From NCBI RefSeq assembly GCF_963676685.1, contig NC_092345.1, positions 74,761,960 to 74,825,959 on the forward strand: a DNA stretch of 64,000 nucleotides. The letters run 5' to 3'. A model generated the notes under the pieces. The model had not been told where the DNA came from. It did no database searches and was given only the letters and a program-made list of their open reading frames with translations. This DNA comes from Mytilus edulis. Taxonomy: Eukaryota; Mollusca; Bivalvia; Mytilida; Mytilidae. Positions 50,201 to 52,182 of the stretch are shown in pieces. A program made the translations under genes and the position numbers. Every line of letters begins with the position of its first letter. The first letter of the stretch is position 1.

Positions 50201-52182
50201 CTTGAATTTGTCGTATCAGAATGGCATCACTGTACGTATATATTGTTCAGGCTAGATTAAGCATATGTGTCAATTGATGTTCTTACTTTCTATGTAGTTT
50301 TAAAAGTGGATGTTCACTCCCTTTAAAAGTGCACTTATAGATATTTACTGCTCCATACATAATATTTCTCTTCAACCACGTTGATCATTCAGCCGAATTA
50401 GTTTAAACATCAGCAACAAGTGCATACATAAATGCATTATTTCATGGAAATGAAGAGGTACGAGTTATTCATGTGTAACAAATATTTGGCAGCACACAAG
50501 GACAAGAAACTGTAACCTTACATTGTCATTAATTTCAAAGTCTCCATGATGCCTTCAATAAAGAGAAAACACTCAAATATGATCACTGCAAAGTAAAAAT
50601 GTAATGTAGCTGAGATTAAATTTGAATGATTTTCCTAATTTTGATAACTGACTATTGGTGTTTATATGGGCATATGAGCGAACTTAAATCAACAAATTGC
50701 TGACAATATCACACAAACGAATAGTGTTATAATTTGAATAATACAAAATTAACATGTCAACTTGGCAGACGAAGTATTAAGTTACTTTTCAAAGGCTGTG
50801 GTAAGAGCAGTGCAAATAATTATGCATTTCAAATATACAGATAATTTATCCGGAGCACTGGAGATCAACCCTAGATTTTGGTGGGGTTCGTGTTGTTTAT
50901 TCTTTAGTTTTCTATGTTGTGTCATGTGTACTATTGTTTGTCTGTTTCTCTTTTTCATTTTTAGCCATGGCGTTGTCTTGTTTTCCATTTATGTGTTTGA
51001 CTGTCCATCTGGTATCTGTCGTCCCTCTTCTATCTGAAAAATGAATATTGCTTACTTGTAACAACTTTGAAGGGAAAAAAACATAAAGCATAGTGAAACC
51101 GTCGTTTAAAACTTCGTCCTTTTAAGCTTGTTACTTTACTTGAAAAGAACGACATAAAATATAATTAAATTACCATTTCTGTATTCAGATTGAAATAGAA
51201 GCAAGCAAAGGAGGCCAAACCAGAACGAAAAACAAAGGGGACATAGCAATTGATGACATTCAGTTGTCTACTGGTGCATGCACATGTAAGCTTTCTTTTT
51301 TTATTTGTCAAACAATTAAATAACCTTAAATGCATATGTCTCCTCGAGCGCAACCTTTAAAGGTTTATATATCTTACTACATGTTTGAACGTGATTACGT
51401 TGCTTATTGTATTCCAGATTGTAAGTTGGTGAAAATCAGAGCATATTTGTTTTACAGATAACATCATTAGTTTACTTATTGACACATTAACATACATATT
51501 GCAATCCGCCTATAATTATGTATAAAGTAAAATTTTAAAAAATACTGAACTCCAAGGAAAAGTCAAAACGGAAAGTCCCTTATCAAATGGCAAAATCTAA
51601 AGCTCAAACACATAAAACGAATGGATAACAACTGTCATATTTCTGACTTGGTACAGGCATTTTCTTATGTAGAAAATGGTTGATTGACCAGGTTTTATAG
51701 CTAAGTTAACCTCTCACTTGTATGACAGTCGCATCAAAGTAGATATTTTCATTAAGTTTGTTTAATCAATCAAATCAAATAAGCAAACTGTTCACATATA
51801 TCAGGCTTATAATAATATTTTTAGAAACAAATAGCCCATTGGTGGCCTTGGATTTTTCTCTGCTTTAAATCGTGTCGCTGTCTCTTTGACACACTCCTTT
51901 TTCCATCGTCTCTTTAATAATCAATTAAAAAAATGTAAAAGTATCATTGGAATAGAAGTTCAGATACACGACAAAACTACTTCTTCAAAAAAAAAAATGT
52001 TTTGCAACTTTCTTCAAACATAACATTTAATTGCTATACATGATCTACTTTCATAGTTCCTTGATATTAATATATATATGTTGTAATTATTAAGTATTCT
52101 TCTGAAAGTGGCATCCATTTCTTGTTAAATAAATAGTATGTTCTCTCTTACAGGCCAATATATAGACTCATACCTGAAGTAG
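2186..52182 (+). CDS. Secreted astacin metalloprotease, astacin-EGF-CUB-EGF-MAM-TP-rich-MAM-MAM (29 exons, whole gene)
   Basis: The spliced frame has 3,768 bases, encoding 1,255 residues. Exon phases match at all 28 junctions. Domains by residue: signal peptide about 1-18; propeptide about 19-187; astacin catalytic domain 188-385; EGF 386-423; CUB 424-548; EGF 549-586; MAM1 587-748; Thr/Pro linker 749-918; MAM2 919-1080; MAM3 1081-1246; tail 1247-1255. The zinc motif HEMLHALGAKHE is at 286-297, and the four Cys usual for astacins are present. Astacins are zinc endopeptidases made as secreted zymogens. There is no MATH/TRAF domain or membrane helix, so this is not a typical meprin. It joins the EGF-CUB arrangement of tolloid and nematode nas proteases to MAM domains as in meprins. 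Oddities are the SLQY Met-turn, a (Gly-Lys)n propeptide and no clear Asp-switch. The substrate is unknown. No canonical AATAAA is obvious close after the stop. The exon model is manual and lacks transcript support. Confidence 0.85.
2452..2516 (+). CDS. Exon 2: propeptide
   Basis: The acceptor follows a T-rich run. Two AGs three bases apart (starts 2452 or 2455) keep the same frame, a NAGNAG-like choice that adds or removes one Ala. It encodes a charged helix-like stretch ending GRQIRT. The donor is GTGAGT, phase 0. Confidence 0.65.
3207..3280 (+). repeat. Dispersed repeat A, 5' end fragment
   Basis: It starts gatgtggtatgattgccaa and is followed by the 'gacaactctccac' block, as at 20674 and, reversed, at 6195-6460. 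A degraded interior piece of the same family seems to lie at about 4000-4240 in the next intron. Confidence 0.6.
3411..3680 (+). CDS. Exon 3: propeptide with Gly-Lys repeat
   Basis: Exactly 90 codons, phase 0-0, between TTTTTTTAACAG and GTAATC. The second half holds about nine GK dipeptides in a row followed by KKKGLGKGH, coded by a purine-rich ggaaaa microsatellite at about 3593-3660. The tract is strongly cationic. I see no canonical FxGD Asp-switch here. The repeat length may vary between alleles. Confidence 0.7.
4551..4619 (+). CDS. Exon 4: propeptide
   Basis: Twenty-three codons, phase 0-0, acceptor TTTATTCCAG, donor GTAATT. It encodes EIPEDLEVYHEAMFIEKGGK and three more residues. This is the nearest thing to the propeptide region before an astacin domain, but no FxGD motif is visible. 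Confidence 0.65.
4850..5190 (+). repeat. Dispersed bivalve repeat ('cttggccacactcat' type)
   Basis: This block contains 'cttggccacactcattattgg' followed by 'tgtccgatgacc'. A second, shorter copy is at about 29550-29660. I recognise the family as common in bivalve genomes. No coding capacity is visible. Confidence 0.45.
5673..5741 (+). CDS. Exon 5: basic propeptide segment
   Basis: Twenty-three codons, phase 0-0, the same length as exon 4. It is lysine-rich (ASGKNLGKKKAKIEQ...). The donor is GTAAGT and the acceptor is preceded by a long pyrimidine run. Confidence 0.6.
5742..8767. other. Intron 5, mostly featureless
   Basis: AT-rich intron. It contains a perfect 7-bp-arm palindrome cccgcgaaatcgcggg near 6034 and a reversed repeat A copy at about 6195-6460. 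A motif atatttcggataacag near 8517 recurs at 61564. I see no exon. Confidence 0.45.
6195..6460 (-). repeat. Dispersed repeat A, reverse copy
   Basis: Read on the - strand it begins gatgtggtatgattgccat and contains the 'ggccttcaacaa' and 'cataccgcatactcag' blocks shared with 20674-21065. It is a nonautonomous SINE- or MITE-like family of mussels. The class is not resolved here. Confidence 0.65.
8768..8852 (+). CDS. Exon 6: processing site and start of the astacin domain
   Basis: It encodes DSRKR followed by NYLIGETHLWPNGKVPYVID. RKR is a furin-type cleavage site that would release the mature enzyme at Asn188. LWPNGKVPYVI is the typical astacin N-terminal strand. Acceptor TTTCCAG, donor GTAAGT, ends in phase 1. 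Confidence 0.85.
8853..10491. other. Intron 6, no feature supported
   Basis: AT-rich sequence with short open frames, none with codon bias or recognisable domains. Confidence 0.4.
10492..10621 (+). CDS. Exon 7: astacin domain, N-terminal subdomain
   Basis: It encodes the helix-strand part of astacin, KIIDAVAEFRSLTCVHWVPL and onward, with the first conserved Cys. It ends ..YVSFVNGT in phase 2 at donor GTGAGT. It matches the family pattern I..A...F...TC..W.P. Confidence 0.85.
10655..10985 (-). repeat. Degenerate retrozyme copy
   Basis: A diverged single copy of the 355-bp retrozyme. The ribozyme region at 10686-10728 (- strand) keeps GATGA, GTC and GAAAC, but the invariant first C of CTGATGA is T, so cleavage is probably lost. 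Confidence 0.65.
12419..12814 (-). pseudogene. C-terminal reverse-transcriptase fragment (Penelope-like?)
   Basis: An open - strand segment of about 131 codons includes SASYLDLHLEIDNEGRLKTK, SNIPAAPAYGVYISQLIRYS and RKFYGRHHELVDRYG. Blocks of the form YLDL.......K.Y.K.D.F and SNIP......QLIRYSR are known from the C-terminal part of reverse transcriptases of Penelope-like or related retroelements. Nothing upstream of it (RT fingers and palm) is present. Upstream on the - strand the frame passes one TAA and runs straight into the 36-bp minisatellite, which reads as QITTIAAEQSLK repeats. The family assignment is from memory. Confidence 0.5.
12815..13316. repeat. 36-bp minisatellite, left block
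   Basis: About 14 units of 36 bp around ctgtttcaaactctgttctg. Because 36 is a multiple of three and the unit lacks stops, several frames stay open on both strands. These are not genes. The retrozyme array interrupts the block on its right. Confidence 0.95.
13350..13393 (-). ncRNA. Hammerhead ribozyme, type I (monomer 1)
   Basis: On the - strand: helix I strand GCGTCA, core CTGATGA, helix II GTC-TTATGTA-GAC, core GAAA, then CGCGCGTC and helix I strand TGGCGT. Helix I pairs six bases (two wobbles). Predicted cleavage follows GTC. Helix III is very short and self-complementary (ACGCGCGT), as in Schistosoma-type ribozymes that may act as dimers. Confidence 0.85.
13705..13748 (-). ncRNA. Hammerhead ribozyme, type I (monomer 2)
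   Basis: Same core as monomer 1. Helix I strands GCGTCA and TGGCGT and the GTC cleavage triplet are intact. The single change (gtacgcc to gaacgcc) lies just outside helix I. Confidence 0.85.
14060..14103 (-). ncRNA. Hammerhead ribozyme, type I (monomer 3)
   Basis: Core intact. The helix III palindrome is changed from CGCGCGTC to CGCACGTC on the - strand, which weakens the self-complementary stem. Confidence 0.8.
14415..14458 (-). ncRNA. Hammerhead ribozyme, type I (monomer 4, helix I variant)
   Basis: Core intact, but helix I reads GCTTCA instead of GCGTCA, breaking its fourth pair. Cleavage is probably reduced. Confidence 0.78.
14770..14813 (-). ncRNA. Hammerhead ribozyme, type I (partial monomer 5)
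   Basis: An intact ribozyme identical in its core to monomer 1. It lies at the right edge of the array, a few bases from the return of the 36-bp minisatellite. Confidence 0.85.
14820..17304. repeat. 36-bp minisatellite, right block with higher-order duplication
   Basis: About 69 units of the same 36-bp repeat as the left block. A segment of about 1 kb from about 15140 recurs from about 16197 at a constant offset of 1,057 bp, with shared unit variants such as the 'gttgtcagcaactattg' irregularity. The long open frame (about 764 codons) is a repeat by-product. It ends only 93 bp before exon 8. Confidence 0.95.
17398..17476 (+). CDS. Exon 8: astacin domain, Cys pair region
   Basis: It encodes VCSSYIGRVGDSNQSIVLST and then TGNCVT. 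This corresponds to C.S.IGR.GG.Q.I.L...C in astacins and contains the Cys pair (C64-C84 type). Donor GTGAGT, ends in phase 0. The intron before it is 6.8 kb. Confidence 0.85.
18160..19866. repeat. 42-bp minisatellite
   Basis: About 40 units of 42 bp around tgattcctatttacaagta with aaataaatgagaggatgtgg. Variant units with 'tccacatgtaaac' recur about 630 bp apart, showing block duplication. The sequence right after it (19860-20040) is the interior of repeat A, so the array is an expansion of that repeat's 5' end. Confidence 0.95.
20234..20422 (+). CDS. Exon 9: astacin zinc-binding site and altered Met-turn
   Basis: Sixty-three codons, phase 0-0. HEMLHALGAKHE supplies three zinc-binding His and the catalytic Glu, followed by the usual RPDRD. 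The turn that is normally SxMHY reads SSLQY at residues 336-340. The Tyr ligand is kept, but Met is Leu and His is Gln. Donor GTATGT. Confidence 0.92.
20674..21065 (+). repeat. Dispersed repeat A, nearly full copy
   Basis: It begins gatgtggtatgattgccaa and runs through 'ggccttcaacaa', 'ctataaaaggccc', 'gacttaggacaggttcat' and 'aacagtacaacataagaac'. It carries no open frame. It lies in intron 9, 250 bp after exon 9. Confidence 0.7.
21468..21780 (+). repeat. Dispersed repeat B copy
   Basis: It contains 'gtgtcaaagacaccacaactc', 'aaaggccaccaatgggtct', 'acttgggacaggcgcatac' and 'gcggcggggttaaacatg'. Reverse copies or pieces are at about 805-905, 27185-27235, 31142-31437, 40665-40745 and 51833-51920; a forward piece is at 63357-63480. 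Confidence 0.65.
21844..21970 (+). CDS. Exon 10: end of the astacin domain
   Basis: It encodes the C-terminal subdomain and ends with DIAEVNSVYKCA. This matches the family ending D....N..Y.C, with the last conserved Cys. Acceptor TTTCAG, donor GTGAGC, phase 1. A 147-bp foldback element begins 27 bases into the next intron. Confidence 0.85.
21998..22144. mobile_element. 147-bp foldback MITE with nested hairpins
   Basis: Two 63-bp arms (21998-22060 and 22082-22144) are inverted copies with one mismatch, around a 21-base loop. Termini are CACTGGTGG/CCACCAGTG. AAAGT flanks both sides (21993-21997 and 22145-22149), a clean 5-bp target duplication. Each arm holds its own 33-bp hairpin with 14-bp stems (22011-22043 and 22099-22131). 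CAC ends plus a 5-bp duplication recall Transib, but the assignment is weak. Confidence 0.88.
22860..23778 (+). pseudogene. LINE ORF1 (RRM-type) with C-terminal IMPACT-like domain
   Basis: The frame from 22864 reads through one TAA (23059-23061) to 23778. It has a short coiled-coil start, an RNA-binding segment (ENFIVIGVHDRKDENVK, then AHRIG and RPIVVEFHDYNDREHV) and the L1-type region QFPDDMRENRKRLV. After a linker comes a segment with EVREAARQIMQGRVSACTYN, VYRFTD, DGYDDDRNYGIGSRILDYLK and ITIISSR. That order matches the IMPACT/UPF0029 fold (ATHN.AYR, DDDGE..G..LL..L, V.VVSR). The RRM part is typical of L1/Tx1-like ORF1. The C-terminal match is my inference from motif order. Confidence 0.65.
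23913..26549 (+). pseudogene. LINE ORF2 relic: reverse transcriptase without endonuclease
   Basis: A broken L1/Tx1-like ORF2. It begins only at the linker after the endonuclease (RSYAEHCEGNERNSKYFLSL). The RT follows: SPGTDGLTAEFYK, LNWRPLSILNFDYKLLAKVI, DPDQTGYVAGRYI, LVDFEKAFDTLEW, RGVRQGCPLS and the catalytic QLADDTTCFL. The C-terminal part has HTFFECTEIKQFW and ends FVNRWGEFMKAI with a stop near 26549. At least five stops and frameshifts break it. The apurinic endonuclease domain is missing. It lies in intron 10 in the same orientation as the host gene. Confidence 0.88.
27044..27157 (+). CDS. Exon 11: EGF-like domain 1
   Basis: One EGF module in a symmetric phase 1-1 exon: CPSLGCKNGGF..., then NCTCYCPDVLTGDLCE. 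Six Cys are in EGF order. An EGF directly after astacin is usual in tolloid and nas proteases. Confidence 0.85.
27461..27660 (-). repeat. Degenerate retrozyme fragment
   Basis: It has the 'acgccagacgcgcgtttt' block and further retrozyme sequence. The ribozyme at 27484-27526 (- strand) reads CTGGTAA in place of CTGATGA and GCAAAAC in place of CGAAAC, so it is dead. Confidence 0.6.
27739..27848 (+). CDS. Exon 12: CUB domain, first part
   Basis: It encodes SCGGIINVPMG..., TSPNYPNNYD and LSCTWIIK. The CGG start, the SPNYP motif and the C.W.I strand are hallmarks of a CUB domain. Starts in phase 1 and ends in phase 0. Confidence 0.88.
28238..29085. repeat. 35-bp minisatellite
   Basis: About 23 imperfect units around atcagtgttactggtgatca and cgttatgttttaggc. 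A 53-bp block from upstream of the array interrupts one unit at 29016-29068. Confidence 0.9.
30495..30590 (-). repeat. Retrozyme end fragment with mutated ribozyme
   Basis: The ribozyme region at 30536-30579 (- strand) keeps helix I (GCGTCA and TGGCGT) and GTC, but the core reads CTGGTGA and GAAG, so it is predicted inactive. It ends 74 bp before exon 13. Confidence 0.7.
30664..30782 (+). CDS. Exon 13: CUB domain, middle part
   Basis: It encodes the middle of the CUB domain, with YACYHWMEIRY in place of the common C.YD.LEI.DG strand. It ends MMGQKGPE in phase 2 at donor GTATGT. The last 33 bases are also the first unit of a 73-bp minisatellite that fills the next 1.1 kb. Confidence 0.8.
30750..31935. 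repeat. 73-bp minisatellite seeded by the end of exon 13
   Basis: About 13 units of 70-73 bp. The first is the last 33 bases of exon 13 plus its donor and the first 40 bases of intron 13. Later units repeat tacaacatgatggaacaaaa, gggccagagtatgtattaat and aactctagaaacatagtg. A reverse repeat B copy (about 31142-31437) splits the array. The last unit (about 31900) ends in the stronger donor GTAAGT and then unique intron. Reading on from unit 1 soon meets stops. Confidence 0.9.
31142..31437 (-). repeat. Dispersed repeat B, reverse copy
   Basis: It runs from 'catgtttaaccccgccgcat' through 'gttgtctctttgacacattc'. It is inserted within the 73-bp minisatellite, so it is younger than the expansion. 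Confidence 0.75.
33483..33628 (+). CDS. Exon 14: CUB domain, last part
   Basis: It completes the CUB domain: RCGS..., MIIIFDSFVGSDKAPGRGF and MNFVSIGT. The G.GF...F strand is typical, and this exon supplies the fourth CUB Cys. Joins exon 13 in phase 2, donor GTGAGT, ends in phase 1. Confidence 0.85.
33773..33962. repeat. 42-bp tandem repeat
   Basis: Between four and five units around gtggactatctgacttttga and cggacaggtttctgttac in intron 14. The short open frame over it is a repeat by-product. Confidence 0.9.
34582..34696. mobile_element. 115-bp nested foldback element
   Basis: Perfect 16-bp terminal inverted repeats GTTATCTTGGTGTAAT (34582-34597 and 34681-34696) enclose a second perfect 17-bp hairpin, TGAAAATTCATACACCC (34602-34618 and 34635-34651). 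No clear target duplication is seen. It may be the end of a larger AT-rich element beginning near 34150. Confidence 0.7.
34847..34960 (+). CDS. Exon 15: EGF-like domain 2
   Basis: A symmetric phase 1-1 exon of 114 bp, the same length as exon 11. It encodes CLSYPCKFGSC... and YVCTCDYGFKGINC. Six Cys are in EGF order, with the G-aromatic-G spacing seen in many EGF modules. Confidence 0.88.
35511..35605 (+). CDS. Exon 16: MAM domain 1, part 1
   Basis: Thirty-two codons, phase 1-0. It encodes EYASIGCTAEMGEYCVLIQE and ends MNWDTSS. The Cys pair and the W before the exon end fit the start of a MAM domain (C.FE...C.....D..W). Acceptor TATATTTCAG, donor GTAAGT. Confidence 0.75.
35875..35960 (-). repeat. 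Highly decayed retrozyme end
   Basis: The order 'acacaagacgcatgttttgtcg ... aaagacttgccagtgag' is that of the ribozyme region with many substitutions. The core is lost. I call it only because it lines up with the other copies. Confidence 0.4.
36780..37010 (+). repeat. Dispersed repeat C, diverged copy
   Basis: It ends with 'ggtgatctctagtgctctgg' and 'gtgatacctgtcgtaatgctcat', related to the better copy at 44650-44915. It stops just before exon 17. Confidence 0.5.
37034..37160 (+). CDS. Exon 17: MAM domain 1, part 2
   Basis: Phase 0-1, 127 bp. It encodes ..KEGFIFLYLHSSGKTESGDK and ends with MSTQVDFP. This matches the MAM strand G.Y....S......A.L.S. The homologous exons 22 and 26 have the same phases and nearly the same length. 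Confidence 0.8.
37482..37666 (+). CDS. Exon 18: MAM domain 1, part 3
   Basis: Phase 1-0. It begins KVDRCLSFWYHMYS and includes MGFMNVFVSD and GKQWLYKEIDI. The C..F.YHM pattern with a later W is the MAM core. The donor is GTTTGT, weaker than most in this gene. Confidence 0.82.
37667..38889. other. Intron 18, no feature supported
   Basis: AT-rich intron with short open frames only. A run of repeat-like sequence at about 38230-38360 resembles other mussel dispersed repeats, but I cannot place it. Confidence 0.35.
38890..38968 (+). CDS. Exon 19: MAM domain 1, part 4
   Basis: Phase 0-1. It encodes VSFVGTRNGWMSYMAVDDIW and LIPGTC. The F.G..G......A.DDI.....C ending is diagnostic for MAM. The donor GTTTGT is weak. 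Confidence 0.82.
38969..40139. other. Intron 19
   Basis: AT-rich. A weak repeat-family resemblance at about 39395-39560 ('tcaaatctcatacatcgat ... aaatcaaggtaacacactg') matches a block at 48950-49010. Nothing else is seen. Confidence 0.4.
40140..40649 (+). CDS. Exon 20: Thr/Pro-rich mucin-like linker
   Basis: One symmetric phase 1-1 exon encodes 170 residues, almost all Thr and Pro, mostly as a TTTTP five-residue (15-bp) repeat. It starts ASPLTSTTTTS and ends TNPGVTSTS. The acceptor CTTTTGACAG and donor GTAAAC fit the phases of both neighbours. It is probably a heavily O-glycosylated stalk separating MAM1 from MAM2 and MAM3. Open frames in the other phases and on the opposite strand are by-products of the repeat. 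Confidence 0.8.
41680..41771 (+). CDS. Exon 21: MAM domain 2, part 1
   Basis: Phase 1-0. It encodes YSCGFESSEDDCIFEN, then GDFDWQLGQT. CxFE...C.......D..W is the classic MAM start. Close in sequence to exon 25. Confidence 0.88.
41825..42010 (+). repeat. Dispersed repeat E
   Basis: It contains 'ggttcgatccaccatttac', 'cctgtaccaagtcaggaat' and 'gccatttgattagggactttc'. The first block resembles a tRNA B box, so the family may be a SINE. Other copies: about 45830-46080, 49255-49390, 53695-53890 and 58900-59090 forward, 51535-51735 reverse. Confidence 0.65.
42556..42828. mobile_element. 273-bp MITE flanked by TTAA
   Basis: Terminal inverted repeats GGTGGTACCTAACACT and AGTGTTGGGTACCACC (15 of 16 match) sit between TTAA at 42552-42555 and TTAA at 42829-42832. 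TTAA targets are typical of piggyBac- and Kolobok-like elements. No coding sequence inside. Confidence 0.85.
42833..44114. other. Rest of intron 21, no feature supported
   Basis: AT-rich sequence. Short open frames lack domain matches. Confidence 0.4.
44115..44244 (+). CDS. Exon 22: MAM domain 2, part 2
   Basis: Phase 0-1. It encodes GGTPTLGTGPATAYSGDKYA, then a lysine-rich loop and VAILSTLN. G.Y.Y.E......A.L.S is the MAM strand. Acceptor TTCTCACAG, donor GTATGT. Confidence 0.85.
44650..44915 (+). repeat. Dispersed repeat C
   Basis: It contains 'ggggcaaaagataccagagtg', 'aataaactgacaacgccatg' and 'ggggtgatatcaggttctcc'. Other copies: 50830-51045 reverse, 59160-59400 forward, fragment at 12335-12375. 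It ends 40 bp before exon 23. Confidence 0.7.
44955..45136 (+). CDS. Exon 23: MAM domain 2, part 3
   Basis: Phase 1-0, 61 codons. It begins SNYCLQFHYHMRGAGSGSLS and includes GNQGDRWMFASINI. C..F.YHM.G...G.L.V and the GD.W segment are standard MAM motifs. Donor GTATGT. Confidence 0.88.
45425..45645 (+). repeat. Retrozyme copy with ribozyme on the + strand
   Basis: A partial retrozyme in the opposite orientation to the others. The ribozyme region at 45558-45600 reads CTGGTGA for CTGATGA, keeps helix II and GACGAAACGC, but has lost the GTC cleavage triplet. It is predicted inactive. Confidence 0.7.
45830..46080 (+). repeat. Dispersed repeat E
   Basis: It contains 'ccaggttcaacccaccattt', 'cctgtaccaattcaggatta' and 'ttgccatttgatcaggggct', the order seen at 41825. 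Confidence 0.65.
46587..46668 (+). CDS. Exon 24: MAM domain 2, part 4
   Basis: Phase 0-1. It encodes IEIKADKGGNKGDIAIDEIV, then LSTGECT. GDIAID.I..S.G.C closes the MAM domain. Acceptor TTTATAG, donor GTAAGT. Confidence 0.87.
46669..48079. other. Intron 24, no feature supported
   Basis: AT-rich intron with no repeat or exon that I can support. Confidence 0.4.
48080..48174 (+). CDS. Exon 25: MAM domain 3, part 1
   Basis: Phase 1-0. It encodes DLFVCGFELLDESCIFRN, then DDFDWKLGQL. It closely resembles exon 21, as expected for a duplicated module. The donor is GTTAGT. Confidence 0.87.
49490..49616 (+). CDS. Exon 26: MAM domain 3, part 2
   Basis: Phase 0-1. It encodes NTPTLKTGPTDAYSGNQYAY, then IEVNKKE and VAVLSTDG. 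It is a close paralogue of exon 22. Its acceptor, ATATATAAG, lacks a good pyrimidine tract and is the weakest in the gene. Confidence 0.8.
50053..50231 (+). CDS. Exon 27: MAM domain 3, part 3
   Basis: Phase 1-0, 60 codons. It begins SEYCLEFYYHMYGAHIGNLV and includes GDQGNRWNHACLNLS. It resembles exon 23. Acceptor TTTATTTCAG, donor GTACGT. Confidence 0.87.
50830..51045 (-). repeat. Dispersed repeat C, reverse copy
   Basis: The reverse complement of the 44650 repeat: 'atttttagccatggcgttgt' and 'gtatctgtcgtccctcttct'. Short open frames over it are repeat by-products. Confidence 0.65.
51189..51285 (+). CDS. Exon 28: MAM domain 3, part 4
   Basis: Phase 0-1. It encodes IEIEASKGGQ, a short basic insertion TRTKNK absent from exon 24, then GDIAIDDIQLSTGACT. 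Donor GTAAGC. Confidence 0.86.
51535..51735 (-). repeat. Dispersed repeat E, reverse copy
   Basis: It contains 'ggaaagtcccttatcaaatgg' and 'ctgacttggtacaggcattt', the reverse complement of the 41825 copy. Confidence 0.65.
52154..52182 (+). CDS. Exon 29: C-terminal tail and stop
   Basis: Acceptor TCTCTCTTACAG. It completes a Cys codon and encodes QYIDSYLK before TAG at 52180-52182. No membrane segment or further domain follows, so the protein should be secreted. Confidence 0.75.

Noticed and set aside
27044-52182. A separate gene for the EGF-CUB-MAM half
   Set aside because: Exon 10 ends in phase 1 and exon 11 continues it exactly, EGF after astacin is the usual family order, and no promoter or start codon is evident between them.
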